From contig NZ_JHUK01000003.1 of NCBI RefSeq assembly GCF_003263355.1, positions 1 through 64,000 of the forward strand: a stretch of 64,000 nucleotides of DNA, given 5' to 3'. Below, piece by piece: positions 37,236-45,978 of the stretch. The stretch's first letter is position 1; each line of letters opens with the position of its first letter. The position numbers were made by a program, and so were the translations under genes. This stretch comes from Candidatus Phytoplasma oryzae. Its GTDB lineage: Bacteria; Bacillota_I; Bacilli_A; Acholeplasmatales; Acholeplasmataceae. The notes beneath the pieces are model-generated. The model was not told the DNA's origin and did no database searches. It saw only the letters and a list, made by a program, of their open reading frames with translations.

Positions 37236-40058
37236 ATGAAAAAATTTAGTACTGAAGCTGTAACTAAAGGGCATCCTGATAAAATAGCAGATCAAATTTC
37301 AGACGTTTTATTAGACGCTTATTTAAAAAAAGAGGGCGAAAAAGAGGCTTAAATATCGAGTAATCTCACCAATTACACACGTTGTGATAATACGTGACAA
37401 TCGATAATCGGTTATTTCCACGAAAGAAGAAATAATTAAAGCAGATTATCAAAGTGAAAGACAGACTAAGTAGTTTAGTTAAAGAGCTTTTGCGAATTGA
37501 AGATGATAAATGGATAACCTCTGTAATAAGGCTAAGGGAAAAAAAGGAGTTAGCAAAAACTAACAGTTAACTACATTTACTGTTATTCTAGGGCGTTTAT
37601 AAATCATATTCTTTTAATTTATAAAATTATTACATTAGCATTAACCTAGAACCTACCAAAAGAAATGGTATCTAAAACCATCTTATATAAGAAAAATATT
37701 TTATATAAGTTGTTTATTTTGGTCATCCCACCTAAAAATCATCAAGGGAGATATTTAAAGTAACTTTCATCTTCCTAAACCTCTTAAATAGAGGCAAGGA
37801 AAAAGCAGAATCAGAGTAGTCGAAGGAAATTGAAAGCTAACGTTGGAATACGCTAGTGGATTGACCTTCCAAGGCAAAGGGGAAAACCCTTTACAAGGCG
37901 AAAGAGGAAGTATAAACGTTTTTTTCACATAGAAAAGGTGAAAAGATATTTTTTTATCATTTAGTAAATACAAATATCTGATCTTTTCAATGATGAGAAA
38001 AGAATTATGAAAGCAAAAAAAAGGTTTTTTAGTTTAACAGTCACTTTACTAGAAGATATAATAAAAAACTTTCTGTGAGAATTAATAAAATTATTTTTTA
38101 TGTTTAATTAATTTTAGTTTATGCAACCGCCGGATGCTTGGAAACTTGCTTGTCCGGTGGTGTGGGGGGCTTATGGTAATAAATCCGTCATCTTATACGG
38201 TTAAACGTCATAATTCTATCTCGATTAATAAAGCTAAAATTGCAATAGAAACAGTAGTAACAAAAAAAAAAGTAATTCTTCTAGGTGAAATAAATACTTT
38301 TTACGAATTAACTAATTCAGAAATCAATAATTTAGTAAAAAAAACAATTAAAGAAATAGGATATACTGAAAAAAAAGATAATTTTTATTTTAATGATGTA
38401 ACTATTATTAATTTAATACAAAAACAATCTTATGAAATTAGCGAAGCTGTTGAAAAAAAAGGAGCAGGTGATCAAGGTTCAATGTTTGGTTTTGCTACAA
38501 ATGAAACACCTTTTTTTTTGCCTTTAAATTTTGTTTTAGCTAAACAATTAGCTGATGAATTAACAAAATCTAGAGAAAATCAAAAAATACCATTTTTAAA
38601 ACCAGATGGAAAAACACAAATAACTTTAGTTTATGACAAAAAAAACAACCCTCTTTACATAGAAACGGGCGGAAAAGAGGCTTTAATATGAAGTGGTTTA
38701 ACCAACCATACACAGTGGATAATCTGTGGCAATCGATTAGTGGTTATTTCAACGAAAGAAGAAATAATTACAGCAACTAATCAAAGCGGAAAACGGATGT
38801 ATTAGTTTCATCTAAGAGGTTCCGCTAATTGAAACCGACTCAAGGATAACCTCTGCAACGAGGCTAAGAGAAAAAAAGAAAATAAATATCACTTATTCAA
38901 ATTTATTTAAATCTAAGAATCTTTAATCTTTAGTTTCTGGATTAAAGAATTATCAATTTAAAAAACTTAGAACTTACCATTTTAATAAATATTTTTAATT
39001 TATTTTAATTAATAAATAATATTAAAAATTAATTAAATTGGTCATCTCACCTAAAAGTCATAAGGTAAATATTAGAGTAACTTTCATCTTCCTAAACTTC
39101 TTAAATAGAGGCAAGGAAAAAGCAGAATCAGAGTAGTCGAAGGAAATTGAAAGCTAACGTTGGAATACGCTAGTGGACTGACCTTCCAAGGCAAAGGGAA
39201 AAGCCCTTTACAAGGCGAAAGAGGAAATTTTAATTTGTTGATTTAATAAAATAGAGTATCAAAAAAAGTTTCTTTGTTAGATCTAACCCAGAAACTAATT
39301 TTTAAATAATAATGAATTAAGAAACCTATACGAACAACAATTAACTTAACCGCCGGATGCTTGGAAACTTGCTTGTCCGGTGGTGTGAGAGGCTTATGAT
39401 AATAAATCCGTCTTGTACGGTTAAACGTCATAATTCTATCTCGATTATCGTTATTTCTTGTCAACATAAAAAAAATATTAAAAAAAAATATTTAGAAGAA
39501 GAAATTATTAATAAAATTATTAAAAAAAAAATAAAACCAAATCTTATTAATAAAAAAACTAAATTTTATATTAATCCTTCAGGAAGTTTTACACTTGGAG
39601 GACCTTCAGTAGATACTGGATTAACAGGTAGAAAAATTATTCAAGATTCTTATGGTAATGAAATTAGGCATGGTGGAGGTTGTTTTAGCGGAAAAGATGG
39701 TACAAAAGTAGATCGCAGCGGAGCTTATATGGCTAGATACTTAGCTAAAAATATCGTAGCATCTGGTATTTGTAATAAATGTGAAATTCAACTTACATAT
39801 GCTATAGGAATAGAAAAACCTATTAGCTTATATATTAATACTTTTCAAACTAATAAAGTAAAAGAATCTTTAATAATTGAAACTATTAAAAATCATTTTG
39901 ATTTAAGTCCTCAAGGAATTATTAAAAAATTAAATTTAAAAAAACCTATTTTTGCTATTACTTCTAGAGAAGGACATTTCGGAAGAATAGATAACTTGTT
40001 TTCTTGGGAAAGAATTGATCAAAAATTTATTTTTTCTAAATTACTTTTAATAAAATAA
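37236..40058 (+). CDS. metK: S-adenosylmethionine synthetase split into three exons by group II introns
   Basis: Makes SAM from methionine and ATP, an essential methyl donor (used for example by rsmI here). Exon 1 is 37236-37333 ([20 protein letters not shown]), exon 2 is 38226-38666 ([25 protein letters not shown]) and exon 3 is 39446-40058 ([44 protein letters not shown]). Joining them gives 98 + 441 + 613 = 1152 bases, 383 residues plus stop, the normal MetK length, with reading frame restored at both junctions (GA|T = Asp; AC|T = Thr). SD AAGGA precedes the ATG. Automatic annotation would tend to start exons 2 and 3 at an ATG inside domain V (38134, 39357); those starts are artefacts. Confidence 0.95.
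37334..38225 (+). mobile_element. ORF-less group II intron, sub-family B (metK intron 1, 892 nt)
   Basis: Begins GGGCGAAAAAGAGG and ends CTATCTCGAT. Domain V is 38126-38161 with lower stem ACCGCCGGA/TCCGGTGGT and a GAAA tetraloop; domain VI begins GGGGGGC and closes with TCTC (G-U pairs). EBS1 TCTTTT (37610-37615) complements exon AAAAGA perfectly. Position is codon 33, phase 2. No ORF. Confidence 0.93.
38667..39445 (+). mobile_element. ORF-less group II intron, sub-family A (metK intron 2, 779 nt)
   Basis: Begins GGGCGGAAAAGAGG and ends CTATCTCGAT; domain V 39349-39384; domain VI basal helix GAGA/TCTC. EBS1 GTTTCT (38933-38938) complements exon AGAAAC perfectly and is followed by GGATT, the A-family context. 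Codon phase 2. The opposite-strand ORF at 39243-39467 is a shadow of the conserved domain IV-VI sequence. Confidence 0.93.
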
Positions 40059-40085
40059 AAATATATTAAAAAGGATTTTTCAATA

Positions 40086-41513
40086 ATGGATCGTCAAAAA
40101 TTAGTTAAAGAAATAAAATCACGTAATATAGATTTTAGCCAATGGTATACAGATATTTGTATTAAATCTGAATTAATTGAATATTCAGACATTAAAGGTT
40201 TTTTTATTTATTTACCTTATGGTTATGCAATATGGGAAAATATTCAATTTTTTTTAAATAAACACTTAAAAAAAAGTCAACATCAACAAGTTTATTTTCC
40301 TATATTTTTTTCTGAAAAATTATTTCAAAAAGAACAAGAACATATAGAAGGTTTTACACCAGAATCATTAATAATTAATCAAATTGGAGAAAAAAAAATA
40401 CAAGAAAAATTAATTTTAAGACCTACTTCAGAAGTATTATTTTCTCAATATTATGCAAAAAAAATAAATTCTCATCGTGATTTACCTAAATTATTCTTTC
40501 AATGGTGCAATGTTGTAAGATGGGAAAAAACTCATAAACCTTTTTTAAGAAGCAAAGAATTCTTATGGCAAGAAGGTCATACAGCACATTCTTCTAAAAA
40601 AGAAGCTTTAAAAGAAACTAAATATATATTAAATTTATACAAAAAATTAGGTAAAAAAATATTAGCAATACCTTTTGTTTCTGGTAAAAAAACACAAACA
40701 GAAAAATTTAAAGGAGCTGAAATTACTTATTCTTTAGAAGCTTTAATGTATGATGGACAATCTTTACAAGCCGCAACTTCTCATTTTTTAGGTCATCAAT
40801 TCTCAAAACCTTTTCAAATTAAGTTTCAAGATAATGAATTAAAAAACAAATTTGTTTATCAAACTTCTTGGGGTATTTCCACAAGATTAATAGGAGCTTT
40901 AATTATGATTCACGGAGATGATGAAGGATTAGTAATGCCACCTTTTGTTGCTCCTATTCAAATAGTCATAATCCCTTTAAATTTAAAAAATCAAAATATT
41001 TTAGAAAAATCAAGAAAAATTTTTAATCAATTAAAAAGAAAATATAAAATACATTTAGATGAACAAAAAAAAAATATTGGTTGGAAATTTAGTTATTATG
41101 AAATGAAAGGTATACCTTTAAGAATAGAGATAGGTTCTGAAGAATTAAACAAAGAAGAAGTGACAATTTTTATAAGACATAATTTTAAAAAAATAGTTGT
41201 TAAAGACCAAAATATAAATAAAACTCTTCCAATTTTATTAAAAAAAATTAATGATAAAATGTTTCAAAAAGCTTTAATTCATTTAAATCAAAAAATATAT
41301 AAAGCTAATACATACGAAGAATTTAAATATTTTTTAAAAGACAAAAAAGGTTATGTTAAAATGAGTGTTTATGAACAAGAAGCAGAAAAGATAATAAAAA
41401 AAGAAACGGGAGCTACAGCGAGAGTTATTCTTTCTGAAAAATTAATTACAAAAATTTGTCCTATTACTAATAAAAAAGCGAATAAAACTATTTTGTTTGC
41501 CAGATCGTATTAA
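40086..41513 (+). CDS. proS: Prolyl-tRNA synthetase, short (archaeal/eukaryote-like) type
   Basis: Class II synthetase charging tRNA-Pro. The 475-residue protein lacks the editing insertion of the long bacterial type. Motif 2 region VVRWEKTHKPFLRSKEFLWQEGHTA, the HFLGHQFSKPF strand and class II motif 3 in TRLIGALIMIHGDDEGLVMPP are all visible. The C-terminal zinc-type extension of the short form is reduced. It starts 27 bases after metK, on the same strand, and so probably depends on the same transcript. Confidence 0.95.
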   Translation: MDRQKLVKEIKSRNIDFSQWYTDICIKSELIEYSDIKGFFIYLPYGYAIWENIQFFLNKHLKKSQHQQVYFPIFFSEKLFQKEQEHIEGFTPESLIINQIGEKKIQEKLILRPTSEVLFSQYYAKKINSHRDLPKLFFQWCNVVRWEKTHKPFLRSKEFLWQEGHTAHSSKKEALKETKYILNLYKKLGKKILAIPFVSGKKTQTEKFKGAEITYSLEALMYDGQSLQAATSHFLGHQFSKPFQIKFQDNELKNKFVYQTSWGISTRLIGALIMIHGDDEGLVMPPFVAPIQIVIIPLNLKNQNILEKSRKIFNQLKRKYKIHLDEQKKNIGWKFSYYEMKGIPLRIEIGSEELNKEEVTIFIRHNFKKIVVKDQNINKTLPILLKKINDKMFQKALIHLNQKIYKANTYEEFKYFLKDKKGYVKMSVYEQEAEKIIKKETGATARVILSEKLITKICPITNKKANKTILFARSY

Positions 41514-41539
41514 ATTAATTACAAAAAAATAAAATCATT

Positions 41540-41568
41540 TTGACTTTTTTTTTTTTATATGTTAAACT
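41540..41568 (+). promoter_or_regulatory. Sigma-70-type promoter upstream of the CNNM/CorC gene
   Basis: TTGACT (41540-41545), 17-base spacer, TAAACT (41563-41568). The leader is about 165 bases to the GTG start; no riboswitch-like fold was recognised in it. Confidence 0.5.
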
Positions 41569-41733
41569 ATTGTTAGTTTCAGTTTAAATTATCAATGAAA
41601 AATAAAAAGAAAGAATAAAATAATTTTATAATATAGATATGAGGTATAATAATATTTCAGTTTTTTTATATCATATTAAAAAAAATTTATATTCACTTAT
41701 TTTTTTTGTTTTTGAAAAAGAGGTTATGTAAAA

Positions 41734-43101
41734 GTGAATCCGGCCGTCATTATATTAAGTACTATTTTTTTAATTTTACTTAACGCTTTTTTTTCTGCTA
41801 TTGAAATTGCTTTAGTTTCTTTAAGTGAAAATAGAATTAATTTAGAAATTAAAAAAGGTATTATTAAAGCATCAAAAATCAAAAAAATAAAAGAAAAACC
41901 CACTAATTTTTTATCCGTTATACAAATAATGATCCATATAATTACATTTATACAAGGAGCAATTTTAAATAACTTTATTATACAATCAAATAACTTATTT
42001 TGGAAAAAATGTTTAATTCAGTTAATCGTAATTTCTTTGTCTATTATTTTTGGAGAAATTTTACCCAAAAGAATTTCTTTAATTTCTCCTTTAAAAACTG
42101 TTTATTTATTATTTAATTTTTTTTATTTTATAAGTTTTTTAACTAAACCAATTGTTGGACTTTTAAATAAAATTAGTAATATTTTTTTATTTTTATTCAG
42201 AATTGATAAAAATAAAAAAAATGATTCTTTCGCTGAAGAAGAATTAAGATTTTTGCTTCATTCATCATATCGTAAAGGTATTATCGATAGAAGCGAAAAT
42301 AATATGATTCAAAATATTTTTGATTTTGATGAAACTGTTGTGTCTGAAATTATGCGTCATAGAAAAGAAATAGTTGCTATTAAATCAGATATAACTCAAG
42401 AAGAATTAATTAATTTTATCTCTAAAGAAAAATATACTAGATTTCCTGTTTATGAGGAAAATATTGATAAAATTATCGGAATTGTACATGTTAAAGATAT
42501 CTTTAAAAGTTTATTAAAAAAAATTAATAACGGAAATGAAAAAGATATTTTAATATCAAGAATAAAAAATCAAAAAAATATTTTTAAAGAGGATAATATT
42601 TCTAAAAAAAAATTCAATATTAAAGATTTAATAAGAAAAGCTTATTACGTATTAGAATTTAAAAACATAAGCGAATTATTTAAAGAAATGCAATTAAATC
42701 AAAATCATATAGCTATTGTTATTGATGAATATGGTGGTACTTCTGGTATTGTAACTATAGAAGATGTCATTGAAGAAATTTTAGGAGATATTAAAGATGA
42801 ATATGATAATAAACAAAAAATAGATATTGCTAAAATTTCGGAAAAAGAATATATAGCAGAAGGAACAGCTCATTTGTACGAAATAGAAGAACATTTAAAA
42901 GCTGATTTACCTATAAATGATTATGATACTTTAAGTGGTTTTATGTTAGGTCAATTAAAAAGAATTCCCGAAAGTAATGAAAAAATAAAAATAGTTTATA
43001 AAAATTGGCAATTTGATGGATTAGCACATAATGAACTTGTAATAACTAAAATTAAAATTACTAAAATAGATAATCAATTATTAACAACAGAACAAAAATA
43101 A
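41734..43101 (+). CDS. CNNM/CorC (HlyC) family membrane protein with CBS pair
   Basis: Putative Mg2+/Co2+-related transporter of the UPF0053/CNNM group. The N-terminal membrane domain (about residues 1-150, three to four TM helices, ILLNAFFSAIEIALVS at the start) is followed by a CBS-pair domain (VSEIMRHRKEIVAI ... YTRFPVYEENIDKIIGIVHVKDI, then HIAIVIDEYGGTSGIVTIEDVIEEILGDI) and a C-terminal CorC_HlyC domain ending AHNELVITKI. Start is GTG at 41734, set by AAAGAGG about 11 bases before it; the nearby ATG is followed at once by TAA. Confidence 0.9.
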   Translation: MNPAVIILSTIFLILLNAFFSAIEIALVSLSENRINLEIKKGIIKASKIKKIKEKPTNFLSVIQIMIHIITFIQGAILNNFIIQSNNLFWKKCLIQLIVISLSIIFGEILPKRISLISPLKTVYLLFNFFYFISFLTKPIVGLLNKISNIFLFLFRIDKNKKNDSFAEEELRFLLHSSYRKGIIDRSENNMIQNIFDFDETVVSEIMRHRKEIVAIKSDITQEELINFISKEKYTRFPVYEENIDKIIGIVHVKDIFKSLLKKINNGNEKDILISRIKNQKNIFKEDNISKKKFNIKDLIRKAYYVLEFKNISELFKEMQLNQNHIAIVIDEYGGTSGIVTIEDVIEEILGDIKDEYDNKQKIDIAKISEKEYIAEGTAHLYEIEEHLKADLPINDYDTLSGFMLGQLKRIPESNEKIKIVYKNWQFDGLAHNELVITKIKITKIDNQLLTTEQK

Positions 43102-43118
43102 AAAAGTTTATTTTACCA

Positions 43119-43163
43119 AAAAAAGAAGTTATTTTGATAAAACAAAATAAAACTTCTTTTTTT
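43119..43163 (+). terminator. Rho-independent terminator between the CNNM-type gene and the P-ATPase
   Basis: Stem AAAAAGAAGTTATTTT / AAAATAAAACTTCTTTTT with an 8-base loop and a T-rich 3' arm, 17 bases after the stop at 43101. It implies that the ATPase has its own promoter or reads through. Confidence 0.7.
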
Positions 43164-43215
43164 ATTAAAAAAATATTTTAGAAAGAAAAATAATTTCAAC
43201 GAGATTTAAAATATT

Positions 43216-45978
43216 ATGAATATTTCCCTTTATCAATTAGAAATTGATGTCTTAGAAAAAAAGATAAAAACCAATTTAAAAACTGGTTTAACTGAAAAAA
43301 AAGTTAAAAAAAAATTATCAAAATATGGCTTAAATAAAATTATCAAAAATAATAAAATATCATCATTAAAAATTTTTTTAAAACAATTTAATAGTTTTTT
43401 TGTTTATATTTTATTAATAGCTTCTTTTTCGACATTATTTATTGGTTTATTAAATAACAAAAAAGAAGAAATAATCGAAAGTATTTTAATTTTGATTATT
43501 ATTTTCAGTAACGCATTTTTAGGTTTTTTTTATGAAAAAAAAAAAGAAAAATCATTAAAAATAATTAAAAAAAAAACTCAATCTTATACTAAAGTTTTAA
43601 GAAATAATGAACTTAAATTAATTTTAAGAGAAAAATTAGTTCCTGGAGATATTGTAATAGTAGAACAAGGAGATATTGTACCAGCTGATTTGAGAATAAT
43701 TAATAGTAATAATTTAAAAATAAACGAATCAATTTTAACAGGTGAAAATTTAATAGTAGAAAAAAATAATAATATAAATATAAAAAATATAAAATTAAAA
43801 CCATATTTATTCGATATTAATAATGCATTATTTATGAATACAAATATTATTCATGGATATGCTAAAACAGTAGTTATCCAAACAGGATTAAATACACAAA
43901 TAGGTCAAATTACTAAATTAGTTTCTAAAACTAAAAAAATTAAAACTCCATTAGAAAAAAATATTAATGATTTAACAAAAATATTAAGTTTTATTATTTT
44001 AATTCTTATAAGTATTAATTTTATCTTAAATATATTAAAATATAAATTTTTCTATCATCAGAAAATTAATTTTTTTATAATTAAAAAATTTTTATTATCT
44101 TCCATTATTTTGGCTGTAGCAGTTATACCTGAAGGATTACCAGCAATCGTTACTATTATACTAACTTTAGGAATTAGAAGAATAGCTAAAAAAAAAACTA
44201 TTATAAAAAATTTAAAATCTTTAGAAACATTAGGAGCTATTAATGTTATTTGCACTGATAAAACAGGTACTTTAACAAAAAACCAAATGAAAATTAAAAA
44301 ACTATATTTATATAATAAAAATATAGAATTAAGTGAATATCAAACTTTTAATAAAACAAAAAATGAAGATATCATTAAATTAATTAATTATGGTATATTA
44401 TGCAATAATGATTTTAATATAGGAAATCAAAATAAAAATATTTTATCAGATCCAGTAGATCAATCTTTTTTAAATTTAGCTAATGATTATAATTTTGATA
44501 TTAATATGATTAAAAAAAATAATATAAAAATAAAAGAATTTCCATTTGATAATCAAAACAAACTAATGATGGCTATTTATCAAAAAAATAATAATTTCTT
44601 TATAATTATTAAAGGTGCATGTGAAATTTTATTAAAATTATCAAATTATATTGAAAGTAAAAATAATATTTTCGAAAAAAATAACTTTTATCAAAACATA
44701 ATAGATAATAAATTAAGTTTATTATCAGAAGAAGGTTATAAAGTTTTAACTATTTCATATGCTCCATTAAAAAAAACAGATTTTTTAAAAAATTTTTTAA
44801 AAAATAATATTTCAATAAATGAAATACTATCTTTCTTAAAAAAAAAAATTATCTTTTTAGGAGCTGTTGCTATTGAAGACCCGATTAGAGAAAAAATACA
44901 AATTACTATTCAAGATTGCAAAAAAGCTTTTATAAAACCTGTTATGATTACTGGAGATCATTTAAATACAGCTAAAAATATAGCATCAAAAACAGGAATT
45001 ATACAAAATAAAAATGATTTAGCTATTACAGGAGAGATATTAGAAAATTTATCTACAGAAGAGTTTATTAAAAAATTACCAAATATTAAAGTTTTTGCTA
45101 GAGTTAGTCCAGAACATAAGTTTAAAATAATTCAAACTTACCAAAAAATAGGTTGCACAGTTGCTATGATAGGTGATGGAATTAATGATGCTCCTAGTAT
45201 AAAAATCGCCAATGTAGGTATTGCAATGGGTATAACAGGAACAGAAATTACAAAACAAGCTGCAGATATTATTTTAACAGATGATAATTTTGAAACTTTG
45301 AAAAAAGCTATTTTAGAAGGTAGAAATATTTTTAATAACATAAAAAAAAGTATATTATTTTTACTAAGTTGTAATATAGGAGAAATTTTTGTAATTTTAT
45401 TCAATACTTGCGTTGGTCATTTGATTTTTTTATCAAATTTTGATATATTAAATTCTCTTCAAATACTTTGGATTAATTTAATTACCGATTCTTTAGTAGC
45501 AATTGCTTTAGGGTTAGAACCTAAAGATTATAATTTAATAAAAGAAAAACCACGTAAAATTAAAAATTCATTATTAAATAAAAAACTAGTTTTAAAAATT
45601 TTATTAGAAGGAATATTAATAGGTTTTATTACCTTTGTATCTGCTTTTATTGGTTATAAAAATCATAATAATAGTCATCAATATGGGCAAACTTTTGCTT
45701 TTATGGTATTATCTTTATCACAATTAATACATTCATTTAATTTAAGAAATTTAAATAAATCTATTTTTATTTTAAAACCTAATTTATACTTAAGACTTTT
45801 TTTCGGAATAAGTATTAGTTTGCAAATATTGATTTGTTTTATACCTATTTTTCAAAAATATTTTCAATTATCTAACTTATCGAGAATAGATATTATAATT
45901 ATATTTTTGTTATCTATATTACCATTAATTATAGTAGAAATTGTTAAATTTTTATTAAATAAAATCAAAAAAAATTAA
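43216..45978 (+). CDS. P-type Ca2+-transporting ATPase (P2A-like)
   Basis: Ten-helix cation pump. Actuator-domain LTGEN motif, phosphorylation motif CTDKTGTLTKNQM with Asp at about residue 348, KGACEILL in the nucleotide domain, and hinge GDGINDAPSIKIANVGIAMG. Ion-site residues characteristic of SERCA-type pumps are conserved: M4 VIPEGLPAIV, M5 NIGEI (Asn, Glu) and M6 NLITDSL (Asn, Thr, Asp). Calcium is therefore more likely than Na+/K+ or Mg2+, but specificity is inference. At 920 residues it is full length. It overlaps convergently with metG by 4 bases. Confidence 0.92.
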   Translation: MNISLYQLEIDVLEKKIKTNLKTGLTEKKVKKKLSKYGLNKIIKNNKISSLKIFLKQFNSFFVYILLIASFSTLFIGLLNNKKEEIIESILILIIIFSNAFLGFFYEKKKEKSLKIIKKKTQSYTKVLRNNELKLILREKLVPGDIVIVEQGDIVPADLRIINSNNLKINESILTGENLIVEKNNNINIKNIKLKPYLFDINNALFMNTNIIHGYAKTVVIQTGLNTQIGQITKLVSKTKKIKTPLEKNINDLTKILSFIILILISINFILNILKYKFFYHQKINFFIIKKFLLSSIILAVAVIPEGLPAIVTIILTLGIRRIAKKKTIIKNLKSLETLGAINVICTDKTGTLTKNQMKIKKLYLYNKNIELSEYQTFNKTKNEDIIKLINYGILCNNDFNIGNQNKNILSDPVDQSFLNLANDYNFDINMIKKNNIKIKEFPFDNQNKLMMAIYQKNNNFFIIIKGACEILLKLSNYIESKNNIFEKNNFYQNIIDNKLSLLSEEGYKVLTISYAPLKKTDFLKNFLKNNISINEILSFLKKKIIFLGAVAIEDPIREKIQITIQDCKKAFIKPVMITGDHLNTAKNIASKTGIIQNKNDLAITGEILENLSTEEFIKKLPNIKVFARVSPEHKFKIIQTYQKIGCTVAMIGDGINDAPSIKIANVGIAMGITGTEITKQAADIILTDDNFETLKKAILEGRNIFNNIKKSILFLLSCNIGEIFVILFNTCVGHLIFLSNFDILNSLQILWINLITDSLVAIALGLEPKDYNLIKEKPRKIKNSLLNKKLVLKILLEGILIGFITFVSAFIGYKNHNNSHQYGQTFAFMVLSLSQLIHSFNLRNLNKSIFILKPNLYLRLFFGISISLQILICFIPIFQKYFQLSNLSRIDIIIIFLLSILPLIIVEIVKFLLNKIKKN

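Noticed and set aside
37767-37973. 68-aa minus-strand ORF inside metK intron 1
   Set aside because: Antisense to conserved intron domains, no SD and no protein-like pattern.
38134-38691. Start of metK exon 2 at the ATG in domain V
   Set aside because: The first 31 codons are intron sequence; the exon begins at 38226. The same applies to 39357 for exon 3.
7806-39445. Insertion sequences or miniature transposons
   Set aside because: The repeats have no terminal inverted repeats, no target duplications and no transposase. Exact excision restores genes at RNA level.
45076-45404. Minus-strand ORFs 45076-45258, 45138-45404 and 44058-44255
   Set aside because: Shadows of the highly conserved P-type ATPase coding sequence.
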